The position numbers were made by a program, and so were the translations under genes. The notes under the pieces were generated by a model. That model worked only from the letters and a program-made list of their open reading frames with translations, was not told where the DNA came from and searched no databases. From Rebecca billardiae RCC1528 (Eukaryota > Haptophyta), in NCBI GenBank assembly GCA_965240325.2, contig OZ251222.1, forward strand, positions 124,001-188,000: DNA of 64,000 nucleotides. The letters are read 5' to 3'. Below are positions 32,545 through 41,145 of this stretch, piece by piece (positions within the stretch are counted from its first letter, which is position 1; every line of letters starts with the position of its first letter).

Positions 32545-33124
32545 CGAGCCGGCCGTTCATTCACGCCTCGGCTCGGCACGAGGTGCACGCGGGTGCACGC
32601 GGGCTCCTGCTGCGCCTCTCCTCGCGGATGTGCGATGCGCGCAACCAAGGCGGCGGCGGCGGCGCTGGCGCTCATTGCGCTGGTGGTGATGGGCTTCTCG
32701 CGCCGAGGACGAGGTTGGGACGGCGTGCTCAATGACGATCGTGGCGATGGCATGTGCATGGCAGCATGGATCTTGAGTCCCCCCCCCCCCCGGCCGACTC
32801 GATGCGGATTGCGGATGCCGGGTGGCCGTTCGCCGCGGCCACGGCGGCATCTCACGCATCGGTTGGTGAGTGGCCCCGGGACTACGAGACCGAGTACGAC
32901 TCTGCCGAGCGGTCAGCCGGGGTCAGCCAGCCCTTGGAATCACAATGTCAATGGCAGCCAACGGCGCGACTCCGGTATATTTCAATGTCGTCCTCGGATG
33001 TGCGTGGTGATATGTACGTATGCGCATGTAGTAAGCTAGTCGCATGATGATGCATGATGATAGATGGCGCGCGGTAGCATCAAGCAGACTTGTTGCGCCT
33101 CACTCAAGCGGTCCGACCGCCTGC
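32545..33124 (+). other. Spacer with a possible small gene interrupted at poly-C
   Basis: From an ATG at 32635 a frame reads MRATKAAAAALALIALVVMG (signal- or membrane-like) and continues to a C13 run at 32779-32791. After it a different frame is coding-like (DSMRIADAGWPFAAATAAS to a stop near 33047). A one- or two-base length difference in the run would join them into a ~135-residue protein. No family recognised. Confidence 0.3.
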
Positions 33125-34282
33125 TCAGAAGCCTGGCGCCTGCTCCAACTCCCGGCACAGCTCGTTTGCTGCCATCATCTGAGCGTGTGTCGACCAGCGG
33201 TCGAGCCCGTGGGAATCACAGTACTCGCGAACGCGGCTCTTCGCCTCCCTCCAGGTGGCATCGTCGGCATCATCCGAGGCGTCGCACGCCGGGGTCATCG
33301 AGCGCAGGCGATTTGCGAGCCTTTGCACTGCGGAGCGCATGCGCGGCTGGAGCGCGCGCCATGTGTCGCCAGCACGCTCGTTCCAGAAGGGCATGGACTC
33401 GGCGTCAGCGGTGGCGCAGTTGTGCACGCTGCGCGCGGGGAAGTTGCTCACGTCATCCGTGGTCTCGTCCACCGCAACCACGATGTACGCCACGGCGCGC
33501 TCGCGCGAGTCGTTCGCCCGGCCGCGATGGATGGTCCGGTAGTCGAAGATGATCGCACCACCCGCAGGGCACGCGGGCGACTCCATCTGCGCCATCGCAG
33601 CGTCGTCCTGCGGCAGGGCGAGCACCTCGTGCGCGTCGAGCGTGCGCTTGTGCGAGCCCGGCCAGAACTGCGTGCCGTCCCCGTCAGCCTCAATGTCGAC
33701 GAGGGGGACGAAGATGTTGAAGAGCCGACCGTCGCCGTCCGCATGAAAGCTCTGCTCCTCCGCGCCCTGCCTGCTGACGACGAGCCCGCGCATGACGACG
33801 CGCGGGTGCGCGAGAAAAGGCGAGGAGCCATCCGTCTCGGCATCGCACAGCGCGCGCAGTACGGGCGCCGCTTGGTCCACGGCCCGCTCGCACAGCTCGT
33901 CCCACGCCGCGCTCTGCGGCATGCGCATGTCCCACCGGCGCGGCTTGCGGTGGCAGATCTGGGAGAACGAGTATTGCTGCTCAAAAATGTTGCACCCGGC
34001 ATCATCCGCGGCGGCTAAGAGCGTCTCCAGACGCTCGTGGCACTCCTCGGAGACGCGGGCGCACAGCTCGCTGTCCAGCGTCGAGCCGCCATCAGCGCCA
34101 GCAGACAGCACAGCAAAGCCGTCCTCGCGCAGCCGAGATGCCACGGATGCCACCGCGGAGTCTGCGATGCGAGGGGAGGTGGTGGAGACGGCTGGACGCC
34201 GCGCAGCAGGGGTGGAGATGGAGCTTCTCCCGATCGTCGAACCCGGGGCCGCAGTAAGGAGCACGGCGAGCGACGACAGCAT
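33125..34282 (-). CDS. Phytanoyl-CoA dioxygenase-like 2OG-Fe(II) oxygenase
   Basis: A 385-residue protein with the PhyH-type double-stranded beta-helix. The iron ligands His180 and Asp182 lie in QSFHADGDG, followed by FNIFVPLVDIEADGDGTQFWPGSHK (a typical PhyH run). The distal His252 is in DYRTIHRGRANDSRERAVAY, where a following Arg would bind 2-oxoglutarate. The N-terminal residues 1-18 (MLSSLAVLLTAAPGS) form a short signal-like segment and the next 25 are Ser/Arg-rich, suggesting import into an organelle. The substrate is unknown. The start is ~108 bp from copy 2 of the 228-bp repeat. Confidence 0.75.
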   Translation of the reverse strand: MLSSLAVLLTAAPGSTIGRSSISTPAARRPAVSTTSPRIADSAVASVASRLREDGFAVLSAGADGGSTLDSELCARVSEECHERLETLLAAADDAGCNIFEQQYSFSQICHRKPRRWDMRMPQSAAWDELCERAVDQAAPVLRALCDAETDGSSPFLAHPRVVMRGLVVSRQGAEEQSFHADGDGRLFNIFVPLVDIEADGDGTQFWPGSHKRTLDAHEVLALPQDDAAMAQMESPACPAGGAIIFDYRTIHRGRANDSRERAVAYIVVAVDETTDDVSNFPARSVHNCATADAESMPFWNERAGDTWRALQPRMRSAVQRLANRLRSMTPACDASDDADDATWREAKSRVREYCDSHGLDRWSTHAQMMAANELCRELEQAPGF

Positions 34283-34787
34283 GGGGCGTGGGCGTGGGCG
34301 CGACGGGTGCAGGTCGCGAGCTGATCTCGGCCGAGTGGTCGTCTGGCCGACAAAGAAAGTACAGTCCCAACAAACAATGCGTACTGTATGATAGTACAGT
34401 TTACTATGTTTTAACGTGCACACTTGGTTAAGGCGTGATTAACGCCATCCAACACTGCACAAAGACACCGCCACAAAACAGACCGGCGCAGGCAGGTGAG
34501 GGGCGCGTTGCCGCACCTCATCGAGGCGGCCATTGCAGCAAGCGGCCGCCCCGCGCTCGGAGGCACGCGCTCGGGAGCGCGCTCTGACACCACACGGGGA
34601 GGGTGCTGCACCTGGATACGACGTAACTCCGCCACTACTCTCCAGTGACAGCCGCTGCAGCGCTGCTGGCTGTCGCTGACGGTCCGTCGTAGCGGAGCAG
34701 TGGTTACGACGCTGCGCCTGCTGAGACTAGTGCCGGTACTGGAGGCGGCATTGGAGTGTCACGGGTCATCTGCAGCATCGTCAGTAG
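34283..34787. other. Upstream region of the PhyH-like gene, with repeat copy
   Basis: Contains the 228-bp repeat copy 2 (34390-34617) and a unique stretch 34618-34787 leading to the end of the GNAT gene. No supported gene. Confidence 0.5.
34390..34617. repeat. 228-bp dispersed repeat, copy 2
   Basis: Matches 14114-14341 with very few differences and the same orientation. It sits upstream of a minus-strand gene, as copy 1 does. The last ~200 bp encode, on the minus strand, an identical frame ending ALTKCAR in both copies, probably incidental to the repeat. Confidence 0.9.
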
Positions 34788-35591
34788 TTACGCACGGAAG
34801 GTCCCCGCCGGGGCCGGCTCTGACAGATCGCGCACAAGGAACGCGTTGGTGGTGCGGCGCCACTGCAGCGCAAAGCCTGGCTGCACGCGCTGCTGCTGGC
34901 CGGGCCTGGGCAGCGGCTTCTCGGCGCGGAGGTAGGCCACAGCGCGGTAGCCGAGGCGCTCGTAGAGGCCGATCGCCGGCTCGTTCGAGTGCTCCACGAA
35001 GAGAGTCTGCTCGTCATAGCCCCACTCGCGGGCGACCTCCTCAGCTGTGCGAACGAGGTGCGTGGCCACGCCTGTGCGCCTTGCGTCGCGAGCGACGGCC
35101 AGGTTGCTAATGTGCGGCCGCAGAGTCGAACTCATGCGCTGTCGCCATCCACGTGGCGTCTGGCCGTCGGCCGTGAACGGCAGCAGCTCGAGACCCGCAC
35201 AGCCGATCACCTTGCCGTCATCGCCATGCGCGACGATCAGCCTGCTGCGATCGGCGCGGCGGAGTGTGGCATATCGTCGGCACATATCGGCATCGATCTC
35301 CTCGACGAGCTGCGCGTGCTGGGCGTCCGAGCTGATGCTGTCGCTAAACCACGCCTCCACGAACATGTTGGCGACGTCGCTCAAGCCCCTCTTGTCGATT
35401 GCAAGGTCGCTGAGCGGGGCCACGAGCGTCGGCGGTCGTGCGAGTGATGCGGCGGCATGTTGGCGGGCCACGACAGGGCGTGAGGAGGGTGTCGCGGCGT
35501 GCCACTGAAGGCTCACAGATGCGCCGCTGACGTACAGCACGAAGTGCGTGAGCACCACCAGACGCGGCAGGGCTGGTGAATGAGCGCGCAT
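34788..35591 (-). CDS. GNAT-family N-acetyltransferase, probably plastid-targeted
   Basis: 267 residues from the ATG at 35591. The GNAT core is in the C-terminal half: HISNLAVARDARRTGVATHLV is the acetyl-CoA-binding motif A (R-x-x-G-x-A), followed by GYDEQTLFVEHSNEPAIGLYERLGY (motif B). The layout resembles plant plastid GNATs that acetylate Lys and protein N-termini. The N-terminal ~60 residues have a hydrophobic core (LVVLTHFVLYVSGASVS) then Ala/Arg/Pro-rich sequence, as in a bipartite plastid leader. In-frame upstream Met codons exist (to 35792) but would bury this leader. The substrate is unknown. Confidence 0.75.
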   Translation of the reverse strand: MRAHSPALPRLVVLTHFVLYVSGASVSLQWHAATPSSRPVVARQHAAASLARPPTLVAPLSDLAIDKRGLSDVANMFVEAWFSDSISSDAQHAQLVEEIDADMCRRYATLRRADRSRLIVAHGDDGKVIGCAGLELLPFTADGQTPRGWRQRMSSTLRPHISNLAVARDARRTGVATHLVRTAEEVAREWGYDEQTLFVEHSNEPAIGLYERLGYRAVAYLRAEKPLPRPGQQQRVQPGFALQWRRTTNAFLVRDLSEPAPAGTFRA

Positions 35592-36380
35592 CTTGGCCTC
35601 GCCGCGGTGAACGGGCACCGGGTGTTTCAGGAGGCGTGGTAGCGCGCAAAAGATTCCCATCCCGATAAGTCGCATCGGAGAAGCCCGCACACAGTGGTCG
35701 AACTTCGTCGTTGCATGGCTAATGACGAGTCTGGCGAGCCTGTCGAGAACGCAAAGGTTCTTAGCGGGACCTGACGACGGTGAAGAAGACAATTCATTGA
35801 TATCCTGCGCGAGGATCGGCGGAGAATCATCAGCAGCAGCTTTGGCGCCTTTGTCCCCCTGATACAGTATTCAGTGCAGTCAATGAGCTGCTCATCACCG
35901 CCGCAAACCGGTGCTCGCGTCGCCCGCGCGGCAGCCCGGGATGAAGAGCGCGCAAGACGCTTGTCGAGGACGATTGCGCGCTGATAGCATACTACAGGAA
36001 TGCGTGCGTGAAGCTCCGCGCAGGATCAGTTGTGCCCTTAGAGACGTCGCAGAAGCGCCTTTGTAGGTTGACGTAGGAGTAGTGGAGTTGCCTACGTCGA
36101 ACTGACGGCCGCGAGCGCCCGGCAAACAGACGTGTGCATGGCTGGGCAGTGCCAATCGCCAGAGGTGCTTGACGTGATTTTGCCTCGCGGTCGGGTGTGA
36201 TGGAAAATGGACTGGCGTGCTGCCAAGAAGTGCGCTTGTGCCAAGGCTTGTGCACTGCCAAGGCCTCTTCCCGTTGCGCCTGCCAAGGCCGCCATCGTGC
36301 AGACCGGTTGACTCACTGCCGCTACTTGGACCGGGTGGAGTGGCGCCGCGGCCGGACTCAGACCACGCGACCGCGAGAAA
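35592..36380. promoter_or_regulatory. Spacer between divergent GNAT and PELP1-like genes
   Basis: 789 bp with no recognisable coding block. It should contain the promoters of both head-to-head genes, unless the GNAT gene starts upstream at 35792. No box motif stands out. Confidence 0.35.
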
Positions 36381-39293
36381 ATGGCGACGGAGCCGATCTC
36401 GGAGCTGCTACGCGCCTCTCGGCCGGCCTCGCGAGCGGCGGGAGCGGAGCTGCTCCGGCGCGTGGCGAGCGATGTCAGCGACGGTGCGTTCTCTCGCGAG
36501 CACGTCGCGTGGCTCCGTGCGCTCACGCCGCTGCTGCAGGACGACGAGCCAGCCACGACGCGCGCGGCGGCAGTGTCGGCACTCGCCGTGCTCGTGACAC
36601 GCTGCGCAAACACGCCGCAGGAGCAGCGCGCAATGGCGGGGGCGCTGCAGCGGCTCATACCCGCGCAAATACGTGCGCTGCGCGCCCTCGGCGCCAGCGG
36701 ATCCACCCTCGTCCGCGCCCTCGTCGAGCTGGTCGACGCGGCTGGCTCGGCATTCAAGCCGTTCGCGAGCAGGCTGGAGGCCGCGGCGAGCGCGCTGCTC
36801 GCGCACGACGATCCGGAGATGCGCGCGGCCGCAGCGACGCTGCTGGCGCGTACGCCGTACACGCTCATCGCCAACCCCGGCGCCCTCGCCGACGCGTGGG
36901 GGCACCTCGTCACCAGGTCCCTCGGCACGCTCGACCGCGCCGTCAGCATTGCGCTCGGCGCTCTGGACGGCGAGGGCAGCACCTTCGGCGACGGGGCGCT
37001 GCCGCTGCTCGACGTGGGCACCGAGCTGAGCGCGTACGACGAGGACGAGGACGAGGACGAGGAGGACACCACCGGCGGCGCCGCGCAGGCGGACGCCCCG
37101 AACGGCGTGGCGCGCGCAGGCCGCGGCGAGGAGGCAGCTGCCGGCAGCGCGGCGCGTAGTGGCCCTGCAGACGAGTTGGCCGGCGCGCTGGGTGCGCGCG
37201 ACGCGGCGGATATGCCGGCTGCGGCCGCGCGCATCCGCGCGGTCATTGGCGCCATCGAGGCCCGGCAGCCGTACGTGGACCCGCTCGAGCAGCCGACCGC
37301 GCGCTCGGAGCTGCGCGCCGCGGCGCGCATCGCGCGCGTCGCGCACGCGCTGTGCGCGGCGCTGTGCGCGTGCCTGCAGCCAGAGCCGTCGGCTTCGGGG
37401 CGGCTGTGCGGGGTGGTCGCGCACGGCATCGTCGTGCCGGCGGTGCCGATGCCTGTCGGCGGCATCGTCGCGCTCGCCCGCCGCGTCCTGCTCGCGGGCA
37501 GCCTGCCCCCGCCGCAGCTGCCGCCCGCAGACTGCCTGGGGCCATCGGCCGCGCTCGCGCTGCTGCCGCAGCTGCAGGCGGCCATGGCAGAGGCGCTCGT
37601 GGCACTCGCGGCCGCCGCGCGCACGAGCGCGCTGCCGCACGTCGAGCCGCTCGCGCACGGCCTCGTCACGGCGCTGCGCGCGCACCAGCCGGCAGGCAGG
37701 GCGCATGCGCACGACAGCCGCCCTCAGCTCATCGCCGCCGCCTCGACCATCTCCCTCTCCCTCGGCAGCGCGGCCGGCCCGGCGCTCGCCGCGCCCGCCG
37801 CTGACTGGTGCACGGAGGTTTGCGCGGCGGCGGTGTGCGCAGAGATCGAGCGGGGCGCGGAAGCGTCCGCGTCCGCCGCTGGTGCAGCGGAGCCCACGCC
37901 CGCCGCCAAGCGCAAGCGAGGCGCCAAGCAGCTGCAGCCGTCGCAGCCCGGAGGCGCAGCGGGCCGGCCGTCGGTGTGGGCGGGAGGTCCGGAGGAGAAC
38001 GCGCGCGTGCTGCTCGGCGCGCTGCGCGCTCTGCCTGCGCTGCTGCACGTCGGCGCCGGCTGCATCGCGCCAGCCAGCCGGCTGGGCCTGGAGCAGGTGC
38101 TGGCTGCCCTGCTCGAGCTCTCGCTCGGCCCGACGCCCGGCGAGCGTCGCGCCGAAGCCGCGCCGCGCATGGCACCCGGGGCCGGCGGCGGCGCGGAGGG
38201 CGAGGCCGGAGGGCCCACGTCTGCCCGCGCGCCTTCGAGCGTGCCGCCCCCGCCGTGGCGCCACTCTGCAGCGGTGCGCTGTGCGCTCATCGACGCGCTG
38301 CGCGGCTCGTTCGCAACGCCGTATGCGCTGCACCCGCCCATGCTCGCCGTCACGCTGCCGCTGCTGCTGCGCGCTCGGCAGGCCGCAGACGCGGCGGTCG
38401 CGGCGAGCGCGGCGAGCGCGCTCGGCTGCGCCGAGGTGTTCCTACACCCGCGCGTCGCGCCCGCCGCGACGCCGCGGCTGGCGGTCGAGGCGTGGGCGTC
38501 GCTCCGGCCGCACGCCGCCCCGCGCGGGGTCGAGGCTGCGGGTGTGGACGCTGGTCGTCCGGCGTGGCCGGCCGCGGACAGCTTGGATGGTGCGGCGGCC
38601 GCGGCCGCGGCCGCCGCAGCTGTTGCGCAGGCGCGAGCGCTCTCGCCGCCCACCGAGTGGCCGCCCACCGAGCTCGATGGCTCGGCCGCCGAGGGCGGCG
38701 GCTGCGCGCCGCTTGCGGCGGATGCAGCCCCGCAGCCGGCCGCTACGCCGCACGAGCCAGTGGGGGCGGCAGCGTGCCTCGCGGCCGCGAGCGCGCAGCC
38801 CGTGTCATCATCACAGCCGACACCCGCGGCGGAGGCATGCGCGGGCGGCGCTCCTGGCGGGCACACATCGCCAGCAGCCGAGCCAGCTGCGCGCACAACA
38901 ACGCCAGCGTGCAGCGGGCAAGCTGCGCCCCGCGCTCCTGACGCACTCGACGGCGGCACGGGGGGCCTCGACAGCTCCGCAGCCGCGGCAGGCATGAGCA
39001 CCGCCGAATGTGGGGGTGGCGCCTGCTCGAGCGCGGCCATACTTGCCGCATCGCTAGCACCGCCCGGCTACGCCCTGCTCGCGTCGGCTGCGTTCGGTGG
39101 CCAAGCGGCCGACGCAGAGTCAGGGCTGCGGGGCGCGGCCAGCATCCCAACGGACGAGGCAAAGGGTCGGACGGACGGCGATGACGAGAGCGTCGACGAC
39201 GATGACGACGACGACGAGGGTGAGGATGGTGCGAGCGACGACGGCGACGACGAAGCGATGCCAGACATCGTACTTGCACCGCCCGACCAGTGA
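36381..39293 (+). CDS. PELP1/RIX1-like ribosome biogenesis protein
   Basis: 970 residues, single exon. The N-terminal ~230 residues are helical repeats (LRALTPLLQDDEPATTRAAAV onward) like the RIX1 N-terminal domain. A block with VVAHGIVVPAVPMPVGGIVALARRVLL (~350-375) matches the PELP1/Rix1 segment that reads VPVP-x-x-x-L. The C-terminal ~300 residues are Ala/Pro/Ser-rich. The protein ends in an acidic tail (about 935-970) containing poly-Asp and DEAMPDIVLA, as in PELP1-like proteins. In other eukaryotes this scaffold, with TEX10/IPI1 and WDR18/IPI3, acts in nuclear ITS2 processing of pre-60S particles. A KRKRGAK stretch (~505) could be a nuclear signal. Confidence 0.65.
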   Translation: MATEPISELLRASRPASRAAGAELLRRVASDVSDGAFSREHVAWLRALTPLLQDDEPATTRAAAVSALAVLVTRCANTPQEQRAMAGALQRLIPAQIRALRALGASGSTLVRALVELVDAAGSAFKPFASRLEAAASALLAHDDPEMRAAAATLLARTPYTLIANPGALADAWGHLVTRSLGTLDRAVSIALGALDGEGSTFGDGALPLLDVGTELSAYDEDEDEDEEDTTGGAAQADAPNGVARAGRGEEAAAGSAARSGPADELAGALGARDAADMPAAAARIRAVIGAIEARQPYVDPLEQPTARSELRAAARIARVAHALCAALCACLQPEPSASGRLCGVVAHGIVVPAVPMPVGGIVALARRVLLAGSLPPPQLPPADCLGPSAALALLPQLQAAMAEALVALAAAARTSALPHVEPLAHGLVTALRAHQPAGRAHAHDSRPQLIAAASTISLSLGSAAGPALAAPAADWCTEVCAAAVCAEIERGAEASASAAGAAEPTPAAKRKRGAKQLQPSQPGGAAGRPSVWAGGPEENARVLLGALRALPALLHVGAGCIAPASRLGLEQVLAALLELSLGPTPGERRAEAAPRMAPGAGGGAEGEAGGPTSARAPSSVPPPPWRHSAAVRCALIDALRGSFATPYALHPPMLAVTLPLLLRARQAADAAVAASAASALGCAEVFLHPRVAPAATPRLAVEAWASLRPHAAPRGVEAAGVDAGRPAWPAADSLDGAAAAAAAAAAVAQARALSPPTEWPPTELDGSAAEGGGCAPLAADAAPQPAATPHEPVGAAACLAAASAQPVSSSQPTPAAEACAGGAPGGHTSPAAEPAARTTTPACSGQAAPRAPDALDGGTGGLDSSAAAAGMSTAECGGGACSSAAILAASLAPPGYALLASAAFGGQAADAESGLRGAASIPTDEAKGRTDGDDESVDDDDDDDEGEDGASDDGDDEAMPDIVLAPPDQ

Positions 39294-39592
39294 GTCTGCC
39301 CGAAGTGCCGGCGCCGTTCAGCTTGGCCTCCCTGAGTGCTGCTGCCTCCGCCCGCCGAGAGCTGCAACAAGCATCATGATCAATCAGCCTTGGCCTCTTG
39401 TTGATTGGCCAGCTGTTGATCATCTCGGCTTGCAAGTTGCATGGTCACTTGTCTCCTCCGGATTTTGGCGGGGCTGGGGCAACAAATCCAAGTTGTGCAA
39501 TAAAATAGCGCACTCGGAAAATTTGTCGCGCGGCGCAGACGCCTGTGCCCGGTGACGAGAATCTGGAGTGTGGACGTCATCGCGTTCGCGGG

Positions 39593-40495
39593 ATGAGCGC
39601 CGACATGAGCGGTCCACTCGGCTTCGTGGGCTTGGGCATCATGGGGAACGGTATGGCCGCCTGCCTTGTCAAGGCAGGGCACAAGCTGGTCGTGTGGAAC
39701 AGAGACACGTCCAAGGCGCAGGCTTTCGCGGACGCCCACCCGGGCACGGTCGTCGCGCCGAGTGCGCGAGAGGTCGTCGCGTCCACGGCCATCACCTTCT
39801 CGATGCTGAGCACGCCGGAAGCCTCGCGCGCCGTCTTTGATGGTGACAACGGCGTTCTGGCAGGTGTTGCGCCGGGCAAGTCGATCGTCGACTGCGCCAC
39901 GCTGACGTCTGAGCGCATGTCGGAGATGGCGTCGGCGGTTCGAGCCAAGGGCGGCTCCTTCCTCGAGGCTCCCGTTTCCGGCTCGAAGAAGCCGGCAGAA
40001 GACGGCTCCTTGATCTTCCTCACGGCGGGTGACGAGGCCCTGTTCAATGCCGCTAAGCCCGCCTTTGACATCATGGGCAAGGCGACGCACTACTACGGCA
40101 CGGAGGTGGGCGGCGGGACCAAGATGAAGCTGGCTGTGAATATGACGATGGGCATTCAGGCGGCCGCACTGGCCGAGGGCGTGGCACTGTGCGAGGCGGC
40201 CGGCCTCTCGGCGGAGTCGTTCGTCGAAGTCCTCAAGCAAGGCGCTATGAGCTCGCCGCTCGTCGCGGGCAAGGGCGCCGCCATGCTGAAGCGCGCGTAC
40301 GACGCAAACTTCCCGCTGCAGCATGCGCAGAAGGACATGCGCTTCGCTGTGCAGCTCGGGGACGAGCTGGCGCTGTCGCTCCCGGTGGCGGCCGCGTCGA
40401 ACGAGCTGTACAAGCGCGCGCGCACCGCGGGGTATGCCGATTCCGACTTCTGCGCCGTCGCCGAGGCGGCGCGCAAGTCTGGCACCGCCAAGTGA
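39593..40495 (+). CDS. Beta-hydroxyacid dehydrogenase (glyoxylate/succinic semialdehyde reductase type)
   Basis: A 300-residue NAD(P)-dependent dehydrogenase of the 3-hydroxyisobutyrate dehydrogenase/GLYR family. It shows the N-terminal Rossmann motif FVGLGIMGNGMA (11-22), NRD (36-38, suggesting NADPH), the substrate-binding APVSGSKKPAEDGSL (126-140), and the catalytic MKLAVN with Lys179 and Asn183. Plant GLYR enzymes reduce glyoxylate and succinic semialdehyde and would fit next to succinate-semialdehyde metabolism (a dehydrogenase is at the right edge), but the substrate is not determined. ATGs at 39593 and 39605 are both possible. No leader is visible, so it may be cytosolic. Confidence 0.85.
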   Translation: MSADMSGPLGFVGLGIMGNGMAACLVKAGHKLVVWNRDTSKAQAFADAHPGTVVAPSAREVVASTAITFSMLSTPEASRAVFDGDNGVLAGVAPGKSIVDCATLTSERMSEMASAVRAKGGSFLEAPVSGSKKPAEDGSLIFLTAGDEALFNAAKPAFDIMGKATHYYGTEVGGGTKMKLAVNMTMGIQAAALAEGVALCEAAGLSAESFVEVLKQGAMSSPLVAGKGAAMLKRAYDANFPLQHAQKDMRFAVQLGDELALSLPVAAASNELYKRARTAGYADSDFCAVAEAARKSGTAK

Positions 40496-41145
40496 TCCCT
40501 CACCAACACCGGCCATAGCTACCGCAGCCATCATCAGAAAGTCGACCGGCCACGCTCGGCCCGTGCGGCGGGCGACGTTTGCTGCGCGCGCCGTGCTGCT
40601 CGCGACGCGTGCGCTTTGGCTCGCTGGCACGCGGCTCTCGGCACACAAAACGACTGACTGCAGCTGGGATGCCCGTTCGCGCCGCAAGGAGGCGTGCGTG
40701 GCCGGTTGCCGCGGCCGAGCGGACTCAGAGGCGTGCTCGTGCCGCCTGCACGCCGGGCGCCCATGGACATGGCGTCGCGGCGCGCGCTGAGGCTGGCGAC
40801 CGTCGCGTCCGAGTTCTGCGACGGGCGCGGCGTGCCATCTGCCCGCTTCCTTGCATCCCCCGCACGCCTTCTGCGGGCAGCGGCGACTCGCAATGACAAT
40901 GCCAACAATGTTACACTGCGGTGGGCAAGGGCCAAGGCGCCAAGCCCGAAGCCGCCGCGCTTTGCTGTATTTTCGGACAGTCGACTCGCAAAATGAATGC
41001 GCCGCTCCACCCGCAATATGTGGCAGTGCCTCGTCAAAGACGCTTTGCCTTGAACTGGCCGTGAGCCGGCAGGCGTCAACTGGCCGCCTGCCGCCGGGCC
41101 GCGGCCGTCCACTCCGAAGTTCGAGCGCACCGAGCCTTGTGCCGC
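40496..41145. other. Intergenic, no supported gene
   Basis: GC-rich. Short overlapping frames on both strands (for example 40534-41154 minus) have no recognisable domain. It should contain the glutamate dehydrogenase promoter. Confidence 0.45.

Noticed and set aside
36408-39040. Long open frames on both strands within the PELP1-like gene (for example 36408-38333 and 37724-39040 minus)
   Set aside because: Composition artefacts. Only the plus-strand frame has helical repeats and the acidic PELP1-type tail.
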